Notes: generated by a model not told the origin, from the sequence alone. A stretch of DNA of 43,092 bases from Nitrospinota bacterium (GCA_016176845.1 JACOWJ010000030.1:1-43092); one strand, 5' to 3'. Counted from the stretch's first letter, positions 15,728-23,311 are shown. Program-made: numbers and translations.

Positions 15728-16725
15728 TGGACCTCCCTCGCGACCTGGTTGAGGTTGATCTTGCCCCCCAGGACGGAGACCAGCTTCACCCTCCTCTGGA
15801 GCAACCTCTCCACCTCGGAGAGGTATTGCCCCGCGTTCATCTCCAGCACCAAGATCTTCCGGTACCGCTGCGCGATCTCGGTCAACTCCTCGATCATGGG
15901 GAATATCCGGATGGGGCGGAATAGGGAATATTGATCTTTGAAGGCGTAAGCCAGGCGCGACATGGCGCCGAAGGAGATGAGGAGGGTATCGGAGTTTTTG
16001 TTCTCAAGGTATTCGTAGAAGAGATAGTTCTTGGCTACCTCCAGCTGTTTCTTTTGCAAATGCGCCATATGCTCCTGGTGAGCCTCTGCGTCAGTCGCCT
16101 TGGGGAAAGCCCCCTTGTGCGTAAGGCCGGTGTAATGGCGGGTGCCCAGGGCCCCCAAAGGTGGGAGCGTCCGTGGCTTGATGGGGATCTCCGCCGGGAC
16201 CATCGTCTCGGTGAGGTGACTGATGTAGCCATCGCTCAACAAGATAACGGGGCTCAGGGAGTCCTCGGCGGCATTGAAGGCCTCCATGGAATAGCGGTAC
16301 AGCTCGGAAACGGAGTTGGGATAGAAGACAATGGGAAAGTAATCGCCGTGGCTCCCATATTTACATTGCAGGATATCCCCCTGGGCCGGCAGGGTTGGCA
16401 TCCCGGTGCTGGGCCCCACCCGCTGGACATCCACCACCACCAGCGGGGCCTCGATCATGTGGGCCAGGCCGATCCCCTCCTGCTTCAAGGAGAAGCCAGG
16501 ACCCGAGGTCGCCGTCATAGACTTGGCCCCCGCCAGGGAAGCCCCGATGACGGCGTTGATGGAGGCGATCTCATCCTCCATCTGGACCACCTTGACGTTG
16601 GTCTTCACCAGATAATGCAAGATCTCTGAGGCGGGGGTGATGGGGTAGCTGGCGTAAAAGCTCAGCCCCGCCTTCACCGCCCCCAGGGCGATGGCCTCAT
16701 TCCCCTGTAGGAGCAGTTTTTCCAC
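15706..16725 (-). CDS. korA: 2-oxoacid:ferredoxin oxidoreductase alpha subunit
   Basis: A 339-residue alpha subunit. YASYPITPASEILHYL near residue 30 is the family signature (pyrimidine-binding domain I). EDEIASINAVIGASLAGAKS and ATSGPGFSLKQEGIG follow, and domain II contains LLISFGAMSRLA. The length matches short KorA/VorB-type alphas. The start is GTG with AGAGGTG about 8 bases upstream; it overlaps the ferredoxin gene by 29 bases. The enzyme works in the cytoplasm in anaerobic acyl-CoA metabolism or the reductive TCA cycle. Assignment to the family is secure, the substrate is not. Confidence 0.9.
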   Translation of the reverse strand: MEKLLLQGNEAIALGAVKAGLSFYASYPITPASEILHYLVKTNVKVVQMEDEIASINAVIGASLAGAKSMTATSGPGFSLKQEGIGLAHMIEAPLVVVDVQRVGPSTGMPTLPAQGDILQCKYGSHGDYFPIVFYPNSVSELYRYSMEAFNAAEDSLSPVILLSDGYISHLTETMVPAEIPIKPRTLPPLGALGTRHYTGLTHKGAFPKATDAEAHQEHMAHLQKKQLEVAKNYLFYEYLENKNSDTLLISFGAMSRLAYAFKDQYSLFRPIRIFPMIEELTEIAQRYRKILVLEMNAGQYLSEVERLLQRRVKLVSVLGGKINLNQVAREVQWAIETI

Positions 16726-16939
16726 TCTCGTTCACCTCTTCCAGTTCGATCGCGATATCGGGGCAATAGCGCTCGCAGAGCTTGCAGCCTATGCACAGTC
16801 CCAGATCGGTGACCTGGTTATTCTTGATCACGAGGTTCTTGACCGGACAGAGTCCGATGCAGATCTCGCACGTCGCGAACTTGCAGTATTTGTGGTTGAT
16901 GATTAGCCGGTAAGTCTTCTCTGTCTTCGTTGGGCTCAT
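16697..16939 (-). CDS. korD: 2[4Fe-4S] ferredoxin-type subunit (KorD)
   Basis: An 80-residue electron-transfer protein that probably carries electrons from the KorAB active site. It has two clusters: a first set spread as CKFATCEICIGLCPVK and a canonical CIGCKLCERYCP. The track starts 10 codons earlier; ATG at 16939 is preferred because GAGGG lies about 5 bases upstream. It is the first gene of the kor operon. A strong promoter lies about 240 bases upstream, with repeat family B in the leader between. Confidence 0.85.
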   Translation of the reverse strand: MSPTKTEKTYRLIINHKYCKFATCEICIGLCPVKNLVIKNNQVTDLGLCIGCKLCERYCPDIAIELEEVNESGKTAPTGE

Positions 16940-17043
16940 AATACCCTCAAGCGGGGGGACCCTTTCCATGGCGGGGTCCCATCCTATTTACGGAGTGGGA
17001 GGAAGTGCCTTCCTCTCGTCGGTTAAAGGTTAGAATGGGAGTT

Positions 17044-17126
17044 TTACCGTGAAAATGCCCAGGCCTCTCCAAGGTCCATTTTCATGCCCGGGGGCGGCCA
17101 ACTTAGGTTGGCCAGGTCGGTTTTTT
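17044..17126 (+). repeat. Dispersed repeat family B, copy 2
   Basis: It begins TTACCGTGAAAATGCCCAGG and contains GGGGCGGCC followed by a perfect hairpin, GGCCAAC-TTAG-GTTGGCC. It lies in the untranslated leader of korD, antisense relative to that transcript. Compared with copy 1 the stem bases differ while the stem is kept. Confidence 0.8.
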
Positions 17127-17177
17127 GATCGCCAGGATGAGGAGAAACGGACCCTCCATCTTAGTTCTAGTAGGGGT

Positions 17178-17206
17178 ATCATAACTCGCCCCCCCGGCGC
17201 TGTCAA
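17178..17206 (-). promoter_or_regulatory. Sigma70-type promoter of the kor operon
   Basis: The minus strand reads TTGACA, 17 bases, TATGAT. This near-consensus promoter points into korD, with a predicted leader of about 230 bases that contains repeat family B. No other gene starts in this direction here. Confidence 0.75.
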
Positions 17207-17233
17207 CCCTAAACTGCCATGACCGCGAAGAAC

Positions 17234-19111
17234 CTAAGCGATCTTTTTCCGCTTCCGGGAAAGGTAGTCCACCACCACGTACTCCCCGATCCGATCCGGG
17301 GTGGTAAAAAAGGCCCGGCCCCGGTTGATCCGGGCCAGCTGGTCCACAAACCGCTCCAGGAAGCGGTCCTTGCCCAACATGAAGGTGTTAATCACGATCC
17401 CGTCCGCCGTGCAGCGCTTTACCTCTCGGAAGGTCTCTTGAAGCGTGCGCTGGCTGGGCGGGTACTGGAGGTAAAGGTAGCTCCCCTCGAAATGGGCGGT
17501 GGGCTCTCCATCCGTGATGAGGATGATCTGTTTGTTGATCCCCCGCATCTGGGAGAGGATCTGCCGCGAGAGTTTTAAGCCCTCCTGGATATTGGTGAAG
17601 GACATGGGGATGTCCATTCGGTTTACCTCCTGTGAATCGATCTCCAGCGCCAATGGGCCCCAGGAGGGGCCGAAATGATCGACCATCATCAGGGAGGAGA
17701 AGCCAAAGGGCTTGGGATGGACGAATGGCAGATCTTCTAAGAGGATCTCCTGGGCCAGGGTGTAGAACCCGACCACCTTGAAACCATCCCGGGGGAACTG
17801 GGACCGAATCAGCTGCTCCATGGCCAGGGCCACCTTCTTAGCTGCCAGGAATTTGTTGTAGCGGTCCATGGAGCCGCTCATGTCTAACATGAGAACCAGC
17901 GAAGTCTGCGTCAGATTTTCCTGCCGGTAGGTCTCAAAGTCCCCGGGGAGAAGCCGGAGGGAAAGATGCGGGGAGCGAGGCGGTGGGATAGGGGGAGGGT
18001 GGAAGGTAAGGGGTGAGCGGAGGCCGTCGGCTTCTCGCAGCAAAGAATTCTTCAGGGTTGCCTCCAGGTGCAGGTCGAAGGGATCTCCGTATTCGTAACG
18101 GTGGCTTTCATCGATCCGCAAACCCCCGATCCCCGGGCGCTCGGTCGTGTGGTGGCCAAAGGGGTCTTTCTTCAAATGGGCGAAGATGTCCCGCAAGGCC
18201 TTCTGGCCGATCCGGCGGATCCCTCGAGGACTCAGGATATACCGATCTCCCCTTTGGTAAATATAGCCCCGCGCTTCCAGTTGTTGGAGGAGCCGTTGAA
18301 GTCGCTCCACCTGTTGGCGCCCTTCCTCCCCCAAGACCTCCAGAACCGCCGACGCAGGGAGATCCTTCAGGCAGCCCTGGCCACGCTGGATTTCCCGCAG
18401 GGTCTCCTCCAGTTGTTCGATCCGGTCGAACTGTTCCTTGACCCGGAGGGCCTGCTCGATGTCCAGGGGCTCTTTTCCCCAGAAAGGATAGGACTGCAGG
18501 GAAGAGAGCTTGGCCAGGTTGCGGGAGAGCTCCTGGAGCTGCTCCCGCAGCCCCTCGTCCATGGAGAGGAAAGCCTCCTGCATCATTTTTTCTATCTCTT
18601 CCCGCATCTCCCGGGGCATACTCTGGAGGAGCGATTCCATCTGGGCCAACTCTTTTTGGATGCGGTCCAACAACTGGTCCAGGCCAAGCTCCCGGTAATT
18701 GGGGGGGAAGCGGTCTCCATATCTCTCAAGGAAGCCCTGGTAATCGGGCCTGGCCCCGGCGATCCGTTCTCGGATCATCTCGTTCAGCTCCTTGATGAGC
18801 TTCTCGGCCTCCTGGATCCTTTCCTGGGTCAGGCCACGTAGCTGATCCCGAAGAGATTGATAGAGGGAGTCCAGATCGTATTTTTCCAACAGCTCTTGTC
18901 GTTTCTTCTGCAGGTCGCGCCACAGGTCCTGCAAGCCTTTAATCTGGTTCCCCTCCTGGTCAGCGGTGCCTCTTTGGCAAAGCCGCTGCAGGAGCACATC
19001 GATGTCTCCATCTTCCAGCACCCGGTCGGACAGATGGTCCATCAGCTGGTCCACATCGAAGGGAATAGCCTCCTGGAGGGGGTCCCAGCGGGAATAGCGA
19101 TATCGGTTCAT
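17234..19111 (-). CDS. VWA-domain protein with long helical N-terminal region
   Basis: A 625-residue protein. Residues 1 to about 330 are predicted to be largely helical and charged (RDLQKKRQELLEKYDLDSLY, several Q/E/R heptads), resembling coiled coil. The C-terminal part is a von Willebrand A domain with the metal site MLDMSGSMDRY near 405 and LITDGEPT near 533. The track start is 18 codons upstream; ATG 19111 is preferred because GGGAGG lies 8 bases ahead. VWA proteins of this kind often work with AAA+ or zinc-ribbon partners as adhesion or assembly modules. No AAA+ gene is adjacent; the immediate upstream partner is the SUMF1-like zinc-ribbon gene (19-base gap). It has no signal peptide, so it is likely cytoplasmic. 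The role is unknown. Confidence 0.85.
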   Translation of the reverse strand: MNRYRYSRWDPLQEAIPFDVDQLMDHLSDRVLEDGDIDVLLQRLCQRGTADQEGNQIKGLQDLWRDLQKKRQELLEKYDLDSLYQSLRDQLRGLTQERIQEAEKLIKELNEMIRERIAGARPDYQGFLERYGDRFPPNYRELGLDQLLDRIQKELAQMESLLQSMPREMREEIEKMMQEAFLSMDEGLREQLQELSRNLAKLSSLQSYPFWGKEPLDIEQALRVKEQFDRIEQLEETLREIQRGQGCLKDLPASAVLEVLGEEGRQQVERLQRLLQQLEARGYIYQRGDRYILSPRGIRRIGQKALRDIFAHLKKDPFGHHTTERPGIGGLRIDESHRYEYGDPFDLHLEATLKNSLLREADGLRSPLTFHPPPIPPPRSPHLSLRLLPGDFETYRQENLTQTSLVLMLDMSGSMDRYNKFLAAKKVALAMEQLIRSQFPRDGFKVVGFYTLAQEILLEDLPFVHPKPFGFSSLMMVDHFGPSWGPLALEIDSQEVNRMDIPMSFTNIQEGLKLSRQILSQMRGINKQIILITDGEPTAHFEGSYLYLQYPPSQRTLQETFREVKRCTADGIVINTFMLGKDRFLERFVDQLARINRGRAFFTTPDRIGEYVVVDYLSRKRKKIA

Positions 19112-19130
19112 CCCTTTGACCTCCCTGGTT

Positions 19131-20270
19131 TTATGGTTGGACGGACCTGGCGCAGCGGAACCCAATGATCATCGTCATCCGGTAGAAGTGCGCATAGGCC
19201 AGGCGGTTGCTGCAGCGGGCCACATAATCGAAGTCATCCCAGGAGCCCCCCTTCACCACCCGGTGGCTGTAGGTTTCGTCGAACCAGTCGGCCGTCCACT
19301 CCAGGACATTGCCTACCATGTCGTAACAGCCGTAAGGGCTGATGCCCCGGGGGTAACGGTCCACCGCCGTGTAACCCAGAACCCCACCTTCTTTCGTGTT
19401 GCAGCATTGAGGATCAAACCGGTCCCCCCAGGGGAAGAGGCGGCCATCGGTCCCCCGGGCTGCCTTTTCCCACTCTGCCTCGGATGGAAGCCGCTTGCCC
19501 CGCCAGCGGGCATAGGCGCGCGCCCGGTACCAGGAGATCCAGCGGGTTGCCGGGTAAGCGGCGCGCTCCGGGGGAAAGACGTGAGAGGGATCGAAGCGCA
19601 GGAACTGGGCATTGGTGACGGGATATCGATCGATATAGAAGGCCTCGACATGCGTGGGGCGGCGATCATCTCCCATCAGGAACTCGCCTGCCGGCACCAG
19701 GACCATCTCCTCCGGGTCCTCTCCGGCAGCAGGGGCGGGGCCGATGCTCGCCTCCTCCCATCCGAGCTCGGGATAGCTCCCCGGCGGGGGCTCAACCCCG
19801 AGTCGGCGCAAATGCCGGGCGGCCTCGACCTCCTCCAAAGACTCGGCGCACACCGGACATGCGAGGTCCCTTCCCACCTGATGGCTCCGGCAGAGGAACA
19901 TTTCCCAGCAGAAGCGGCAGCGAAAGGTGGCCTCGAAGCTGGGATTGCGTTTCCCGCAGAAGGGGCAATAGCTTTGAGGAAAGGGCCCTCCGAAGGTGTA
20001 TTGGATATCATCCCGAATCTTTTCGAAGATACGATTCGGCCGCGAGACCCTCAGAAAACCACCTTCTAAGGGAGAGCCCTTACGAGGAGAGGGTTGGGCG
20101 GGGCCGTTCTCCCCGGGCAAAAGGGGGCTTCCACAGCCACAACAGAACCGGGCCCCGACCCGGGTCGGCCTGGCGCAGAGGGGACAGGGCTTCAGAAGGG
20201 GGGTGCCGCAATGGTCGCAGAACCGCCCCCTTCCGCCTCGATTTCCGCAATGAAGACACCGGGAGTCCAT
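19131..20270 (-). CDS. Zinc-ribbon protein with SUMF1/formylglycine-generating-enzyme-like domain
   Basis: A 379-residue protein. The N-terminal third has several CxxC pairs (CLHCG, CDHCG, CPLC, CCGCG, CPFCG, CRFCW, CPVC), suggesting multiple zinc ribbons. The C-terminal part, from about residue 190, is an FGE-sulfatase/SUMF1 domain: VLVPAGEFLMGDD, FYIDRYPVTNAQFL, LPSEAEWEKAARG, YDMVGNVLEWTADW and KGGSWDDFDYVARCSNR. The two active-site cysteines of true formylglycine-generating enzymes are not both in place, so it is more likely a PvdO/EgtB-like or binding version. ATG 20270 is used; the track's TTG lies inside the word repeat. It is upstream of the VWA gene and downstream of the PHP gene. 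Confidence 0.8.
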   Translation of the reverse strand: MDSRCLHCGNRGGRGRFCDHCGTPLLKPCPLCARPTRVGARFCCGCGSPLLPGENGPAQPSPRKGSPLEGGFLRVSRPNRIFEKIRDDIQYTFGGPFPQSYCPFCGKRNPSFEATFRCRFCWEMFLCRSHQVGRDLACPVCAESLEEVEAARHLRRLGVEPPPGSYPELGWEEASIGPAPAAGEDPEEMVLVPAGEFLMGDDRRPTHVEAFYIDRYPVTNAQFLRFDPSHVFPPERAAYPATRWISWYRARAYARWRGKRLPSEAEWEKAARGTDGRLFPWGDRFDPQCCNTKEGGVLGYTAVDRYPRGISPYGCYDMVGNVLEWTADWFDETYSHRVVKGGSWDDFDYVARCSNRLAYAHFYRMTMIIGFRCARSVQP

Positions 20271-20271
20271 A

Positions 20272-20360
20272 TGCTCGCTTCGCGAGAATTGCAAAATGCA
20301 AAATGCAAATTGGAAACTTTAAAATTCATTTTGCATTTTGCACTTTGCATTTTGCAATTC
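20272..20360. repeat. Word hairpin (AAATGCA units) with CTCGC junction
   Basis: The left arm GAATTGCAAAATGCAAA (20286-20302 and on) pairs with the right arm ending TTTGCAATTC (to 20360). On the gene-proximal side it ends with CTCGC-TTC-GCGAG (20274-20286), right against the ATG of the zinc-ribbon gene. The same junction type is seen at 1.47 kb and 29.49 kb. Confidence 0.85.
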
Positions 20361-20378
20361 CTTAGGGAGGGGCCCCTA

Positions 20379-20556
20379 CCCCATAAAGTTCAGGGGCGGA
20401 CAACCTCCCCCGGCCCCTCCTTCGTAAGGAGAGGAGACCCGATATGACGCGGGTTCTCCCCTTTGCCAAGGGGGAGCCTGCGACGAGCTCAGTCGAGCGT
20501 TAGAGGGGGTTTTATTCGTCAGAGCTCCCACCTGTCCGCCCCTGAACCCCATAAAG
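20379..20556. mobile_element. 158-bp MITE-like element with 14-bp TIRs and 10-bp target duplication
   Basis: TTCAGGGGCGGACA (20389-20402) and its exact reverse complement (20533-20546) bound a 158-bp segment. The 10-mer CCCCATAAAG stands directly outside both ends (20379-20388, 20547-20556) as a target-site duplication. The interior has C/G-tract hairpins and no ORF. It sits in the 3' end of the PHP gene and supplies a new stop. Joining the flanks restores a C-terminus GVGAPP and a TAA at 20362-20364. It is therefore a non-autonomous insertion; no transposase is in the window. Confidence 0.85.
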
Positions 20557-21222
20557 GTCGGGCAGGCCCTCCAATCGCAGCTGCCACCCGGGTCCCCAGG
20601 CCTTCAGCCGGCCTGTGGCGATCTCCTGGATGAGCTCCCGCTCGTTGCGGATGGGACGCTGGAAGGCGGTAACGCAACGGCCTACTTCGATCGGGGTATG
20701 GGCATCGCTCCCTGCGCAGGCCACCAGCCTAAGCTGGTGGCTTACCTCGACCGAGAGCTGGTTCTCTCGCAGGGTGTTCTGGCCGTTGTAGACCTCCAGG
20801 ATCTTCACCCACTGAAAGAGACGACGACGGCAGGCATCCTCCGGGCGCAACGTGGGACCAACCATCCCATAGCCTCCCCGCAGATAGTGGGGATCGCGAA
20901 AGGGATGGGCGGCGATTGCGATGCCTTTGGCTTCCTGCAATCGCTCCAGCAATCTCTCCAGCCGATACAGTTCGTCCTCGTAGCCATCCAAGCCGAAGGT
21001 CACGAAATGGCCGTGATCGGTGCTCACCTCTATGCCCCGCAGCACCAGGAAATCGTGAACCGCCCTCAGATGCCGGATTTCCGCTTCTTCCCAGATGGCA
21101 TCGTGCTCCACGAAACAGATCCCATCGAGCCTTTTGGCCTTGGCGACCCGGATAGCCTCCACGGGGTCCAGGACGCTACAGGGGGAGAAGGTCCGGGTGT
21201 GAATATGCAGGTCGATCAGCAT
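20512..21222 (-). CDS. PHP-domain metal-dependent phosphoesterase
   Basis: A 236-residue PHP-fold hydrolase. Metal-binding motifs are LHIHT (H6, H8), FVEHDAIW, AAHPFRDPHY and GSDAHT near residue 172. Family members are di- or trinuclear metal phosphoesterases acting on nucleotides or small phosphates; substrate is unknown. The last ten residues (QGRTGGSSDE) and the stop lie inside the 158-bp insertion element, so the native tail has been replaced; the catalytic core is complete. A promoter (TTGGCA-17-TATACT) is seen about 175 bases upstream. No clear Shine-Dalgarno sequence precedes ATG 21222. The zinc-ribbon and VWA genes follow on the same strand. Confidence 0.85.
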   Translation of the reverse strand: MLIDLHIHTRTFSPCSVLDPVEAIRVAKAKRLDGICFVEHDAIWEEAEIRHLRAVHDFLVLRGIEVSTDHGHFVTFGLDGYEDELYRLERLLERLQEAKGIAIAAHPFRDPHYLRGGYGMVGPTLRPEDACRRRLFQWVKILEVYNGQNTLRENQLSVEVSHQLRLVACAGSDAHTPIEVGRCVTAFQRPIRNERELIQEIATGRLKAWGPGWQLRLEGLPDLYGVQGRTGGSSDE

Positions 21223-21399
21223 GGGTCAGCAGAAGCGCTCGAGTCAAAAGAGGGACGCCGACGTCGATTTTTCGGTTTAAGCTCCGATCCGTGGCGGCGG
21301 GGAAAAGCTTGGCTTCTTGAGCAGGCGCCCTCTCCCACCCGCGGTCCGCCGGCGGATTCTTAAACTACCCGTGATCCAAGGCATTCGTATTTGGCTTTG

Positions 21400-21428
21400 A
21401 GTATACCATATCCGGCAAATCCTGCCAA
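21400..21428 (-). promoter_or_regulatory. Sigma70-type promoter of the PHP/zinc-ribbon/VWA genes
   Basis: The minus strand reads TTGGCA, 17 bases, TATACT, giving a start near 21393 and a leader of about 170 bases before the PHP gene. The spacing is exact and both boxes are close to consensus. Confidence 0.65.
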
Positions 21429-21494
21429 CCTTGATCCTTATCTGCGGTCTTCGGAGGATGATCGCATCCGGGCATCCTCCCCCTGGGGGGAACT

Positions 21495-21520
21495 GGATCG
21501 TATAGGATTTGCATTTTCAG
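21495..21520 (+). repeat. GGAATTTCC motif, degenerate copy 3
   Basis: It reads GATCGTATAGGATTTGCATT and then TTCAG. It differs from the consensus in the core (GGATTTGC for GGAATTTCC) but keeps the flanks, including the TTTTCAG shared with the copy at 37.38 kb. Confidence 0.55.
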
Positions 21521-21586
21521 CTTTCCCGGGATCGCCGGGCACCAACCCGGCCTTCACCTTGTTGAAAAACTAATTTATAAAAAAGC

Positions 21587-21615
21587 TTGCATTTATGCCA
21601 CCATTCTGATATAGT
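21587..21615 (+). promoter_or_regulatory. Sigma70-type promoter of the cold-shock gene
   Basis: TTGCAT, 17 bases, TATAGT. The predicted start is near 21622, which gives a leader of about 120 bases, the long-leader design seen in cold-shock genes. The surrounding sequence is A/T-rich compared with the rest of the window. Confidence 0.75.
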
Positions 21616-21662
21616 ATCGCACATTAATCTACGTTGCACTGGTTTAAAAATAGTCTCTCAGG

Positions 21663-21696
21663 GCTACAAATCGGCAAGTGGATTTGTAGCTTTTTT
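21663..21696 (+). terminator. Intrinsic terminator/attenuator in the csp leader
   Basis: GCTACAAATC (21663-21672) pairs perfectly with GATTTGTAGC (21681-21690), with an 8-base loop, and is followed by TTTTTTCGTTTTT. It is located after the csp promoter and 45 bases before its start codon, so it must be bypassed for the gene to be expressed. It could also be the end of a short leader RNA. Confidence 0.75.
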
Positions 21697-21741
21697 CGTT
21701 TTTAGGCCCTGATGCAACCAATTCTGAAAGGAGAGAAACTA

Positions 21742-21948
21742 ATGGCAAAAGGGATAGTCAAGTGGTTTAACGATAGCAAAGGCTACGGTTTTATTACCCC
21801 GGAAGAAGGAAAAGACTTGTTTGTTCACTTTTCCGGCATTAAATCTGCCGACAACGGGTTTAAAACGCTCTGCGAAGGAAACGAAGTTGAGTTCGACGTG
21901 ACAGAAGGACCTAAGGGTCTCCAGGCGATCAACGTCGTAAAACTCTAG
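21742..21948 (+). CDS. cspA: Cold-shock protein (CspA family)
   Basis: A 68-residue single-strand nucleic-acid-binding OB-fold protein acting as RNA chaperone. RNP1 is KGYGFI (residues 13-18) and RNP2 is LFVHFS (about 28-33); [17 protein letters not shown] is the family signature. The track starts 10 codons earlier; ATG 21742 is preferred because AAAGGAG is placed 8 bases ahead and MAKGIVKWF is the family N-terminus. It has its own promoter and a leader with a terminator-like hairpin. Base composition is more A/T-rich than its neighbours. It stands alone, with the inverted repeat-B copy downstream. Confidence 0.95.
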   Translation: MAKGIVKWFNDSKGYGFITPEEGKDLFVHFSGIKSADNGFKTLCEGNEVEFDVTEGPKGLQAINVVKL

Positions 21949-21956
21949 TTCTTAAG

Positions 21957-22035
21957 AAATCGTTATGGCCTGGCAAAGCTGGCCGCCCTCGCAATGAAGA
22001 CGGGCTCCAGAGGGACCCGGGCATTTTCACGGTAA
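21957..22035 (-). repeat. Dispersed repeat family B, copy 3 (inverted)
   Basis: The minus strand reads TTACCGTGAAAATGCCCGGG and later GAGGGCGGCCAGCTTTGCC. It matches copy 1 at 6.86 kb nearly throughout. It lies directly behind the cspA stop codon. Confidence 0.8.
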
Positions 22036-22043
22036 ACAAGCAA

Positions 22044-22071
22044 GGCCCCTGATAACTTGTAACCAGGGGCC
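22044..22071 (+). terminator. Possible terminator hairpin after cspA
   Basis: GGCCCCTG pairs with CAGGGGCC over a 12-base loop, 96 bases behind the cspA stop. There is only a weak T run after it, so termination is uncertain. Confidence 0.35.
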
Positions 22072-22121
22072 ACCTTTAACCTTCCAGCGCCAGCCCCTAT
22101 ATTTGGTCATGATATTCCTCG

Positions 22122-22260
22122 CTATTCCTGGTTCTCCTCTTCCTCGATTTTCTGTAATCGCTTAAAGGCCCTAAGCACTTGCCTGACCTGATACGGCTTG
22201 CCATCCCCTTCTTTTCCTGAAGGCGGTGGAGTTCGCGGTTGGCCGCAACGAGCGGCGTGG
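22122..22260 (-). pseudogene. Possible gene remnant (C-terminal fragment)
   Basis: On the minus strand an open frame ends KPYQVRQVLRAFKRLQKI, then four glutamates and NQE before TAG at 22122-22124. It looks protein-like (a charged helix) but has no credible start or ribosome-binding site. It could be the tail of a gene lost from this A/T-richer gap; the family is not recognised. Confidence 0.2.
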
Positions 22261-22413
22261 CAAAAGTTGCATTTCGTCTCTTCCTGCTATACTATACACA
22301 ATCAATGGTTCCGGGTACAAGCCGTACTCCCGAGACCCCATGGGCAGCGGAAAACGATCCTGCTGATGCTCGGGGGCGGCACGGGAGATTGAGGGGGGAA
22401 GGAGGTTGCGCAA

Positions 22414-23220
22414 ATGCCCAGTCCGTTTCCGGGAATGAACCCCTATCTGGAACATCCCGTCTTGTGGCCGGGTGTACATCAGGGCCTCATCACTTACGCC
22501 ACAGAGACCTTGAACGCCATTCTACCGCCGCGCTATGTGGCAAGCATCAATGAGCGGCTCTATGTTGTCCAACCGGAGCGTGACATTTACCCCGATGTGG
22601 TCGTGGTAGAGCATCCGTCCCCTCAAAGACCGATGAGACAGGGCACAGGGGAAACAGCGACCGGAGTGGCCGTTGACCCTCCCTGGGTGCTAACCATCGA
22701 TTCCGTGGAGATGCGCGAGGTATTTATCGAAATTTTGTCGGTAGCGGACGAGAGCCGCGTGGTGACGGTGATTGAAGTCCTCAGCCCCTCCAACAAAGCA
22801 GATGGCAGTGAGGGGCGGCAACTTTATCTGACCAAGCAGCAAGAGATTTTGGAGAGTCAAGCTCACCTGATTGAGGTAGACTTGCTACGACAAGGGGAGC
22901 ATACTGTTGCCGTACCACGAGGGACTCTGCTCAGAAGGGGTAAATGGGACTACTTAGTGTGCCTGCATCGTGGCGGACAGGGTAGGCGTTATGAAGTCTG
23001 GGCAATCCCATTGCGGCAGCGGTTGCCATGCATTGGTGTGCCGCTGGCAGATGGCGATCCTGATGTTGCCTTAGACTTGCAAGCCGTATTCAACCGCTGT
23101 TATGACGCGTGTGGCTACGCCCGCCGACTGGACTACCGCCGTGAGCCACGGACGCCGTTGAAAGGCGATGATGCGGAGTGGGCGAACGCGCTGCTGCGAG
23201 AGCATGGACTGCGGGATTGA
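22414..23220 (+). CDS. DUF4058 family protein
   Basis: A 268-residue protein with the signature N-terminus MPSPFPGMNPYLEHP of DUF4058. Later features are DIYPDVVVVE, VVTVIEVLSPSNKADG (an acidic/lysine pattern like a PD-(D/E)xK nuclease core) and EVDLLRQGEH. The family is frequent in cyanobacteria, planctomycetes and other bacteria, often in multiple copies, and has no proven activity; a nuclease fold is inferred. GGAAGGAGG lies 8 bases before the ATG. The gene is isolated in a region with cspA and repeats and may be laterally acquired. Its sequence is complete. Confidence 0.85.
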   Translation: MPSPFPGMNPYLEHPVLWPGVHQGLITYATETLNAILPPRYVASINERLYVVQPERDIYPDVVVVEHPSPQRPMRQGTGETATGVAVDPPWVLTIDSVEMREVFIEILSVADESRVVTVIEVLSPSNKADGSEGRQLYLTKQQEILESQAHLIEVDLLRQGEHTVAVPRGTLLRRGKWDYLVCLHRGGQGRRYEVWAIPLRQRLPCIGVPLADGDPDVALDLQAVFNRCYDACGYARRLDYRREPRTPLKGDDAEWANALLREHGLRD

Positions 23221-23284
23221 AGGCATGGCACGCCAATCCATTCTCCAGAACTTCGAGCTGGCCAGGGGCCAGGGACGTATCTTT

Positions 23285-23308
23285 GATCGTATAGGAATTT
23301 CCATTTTT
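23285..23308 (+). repeat. GGAATTTCC motif, copy 4
   Basis: It reads GATCGTATAGGAATTTCC, then ATTTTT, 4 bases before the next word hairpin. Confidence 0.75.
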
Positions 23309-23311
23309 AAA

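Larger units (their letters stand above)
21223..21586. other. Intergenic region between the PHP gene and the cold-shock gene
   Basis: No gene is seen. It contains the minus-strand PHP promoter (21400-21428), a hairpin GGAGGATG...CATCCTCC (about 21454-21481) and a degenerate GGAATTTCC motif copy (21495-21520). Confidence 0.6.

Noticed and set aside
19131-20270. Diversity-generating retroelement target, because of the SUMF1/C-type-lectin-like domain
   Set aside because: No reverse transcriptase, template repeat or variable repeat with adenine-specific change was found nearby.
22171-22479. Minus-strand ORF of 102 codons upstream of DUF4058
   Set aside because: It overlaps the DUF4058 start region, its translation resembles no family, and it has no convincing start signal.
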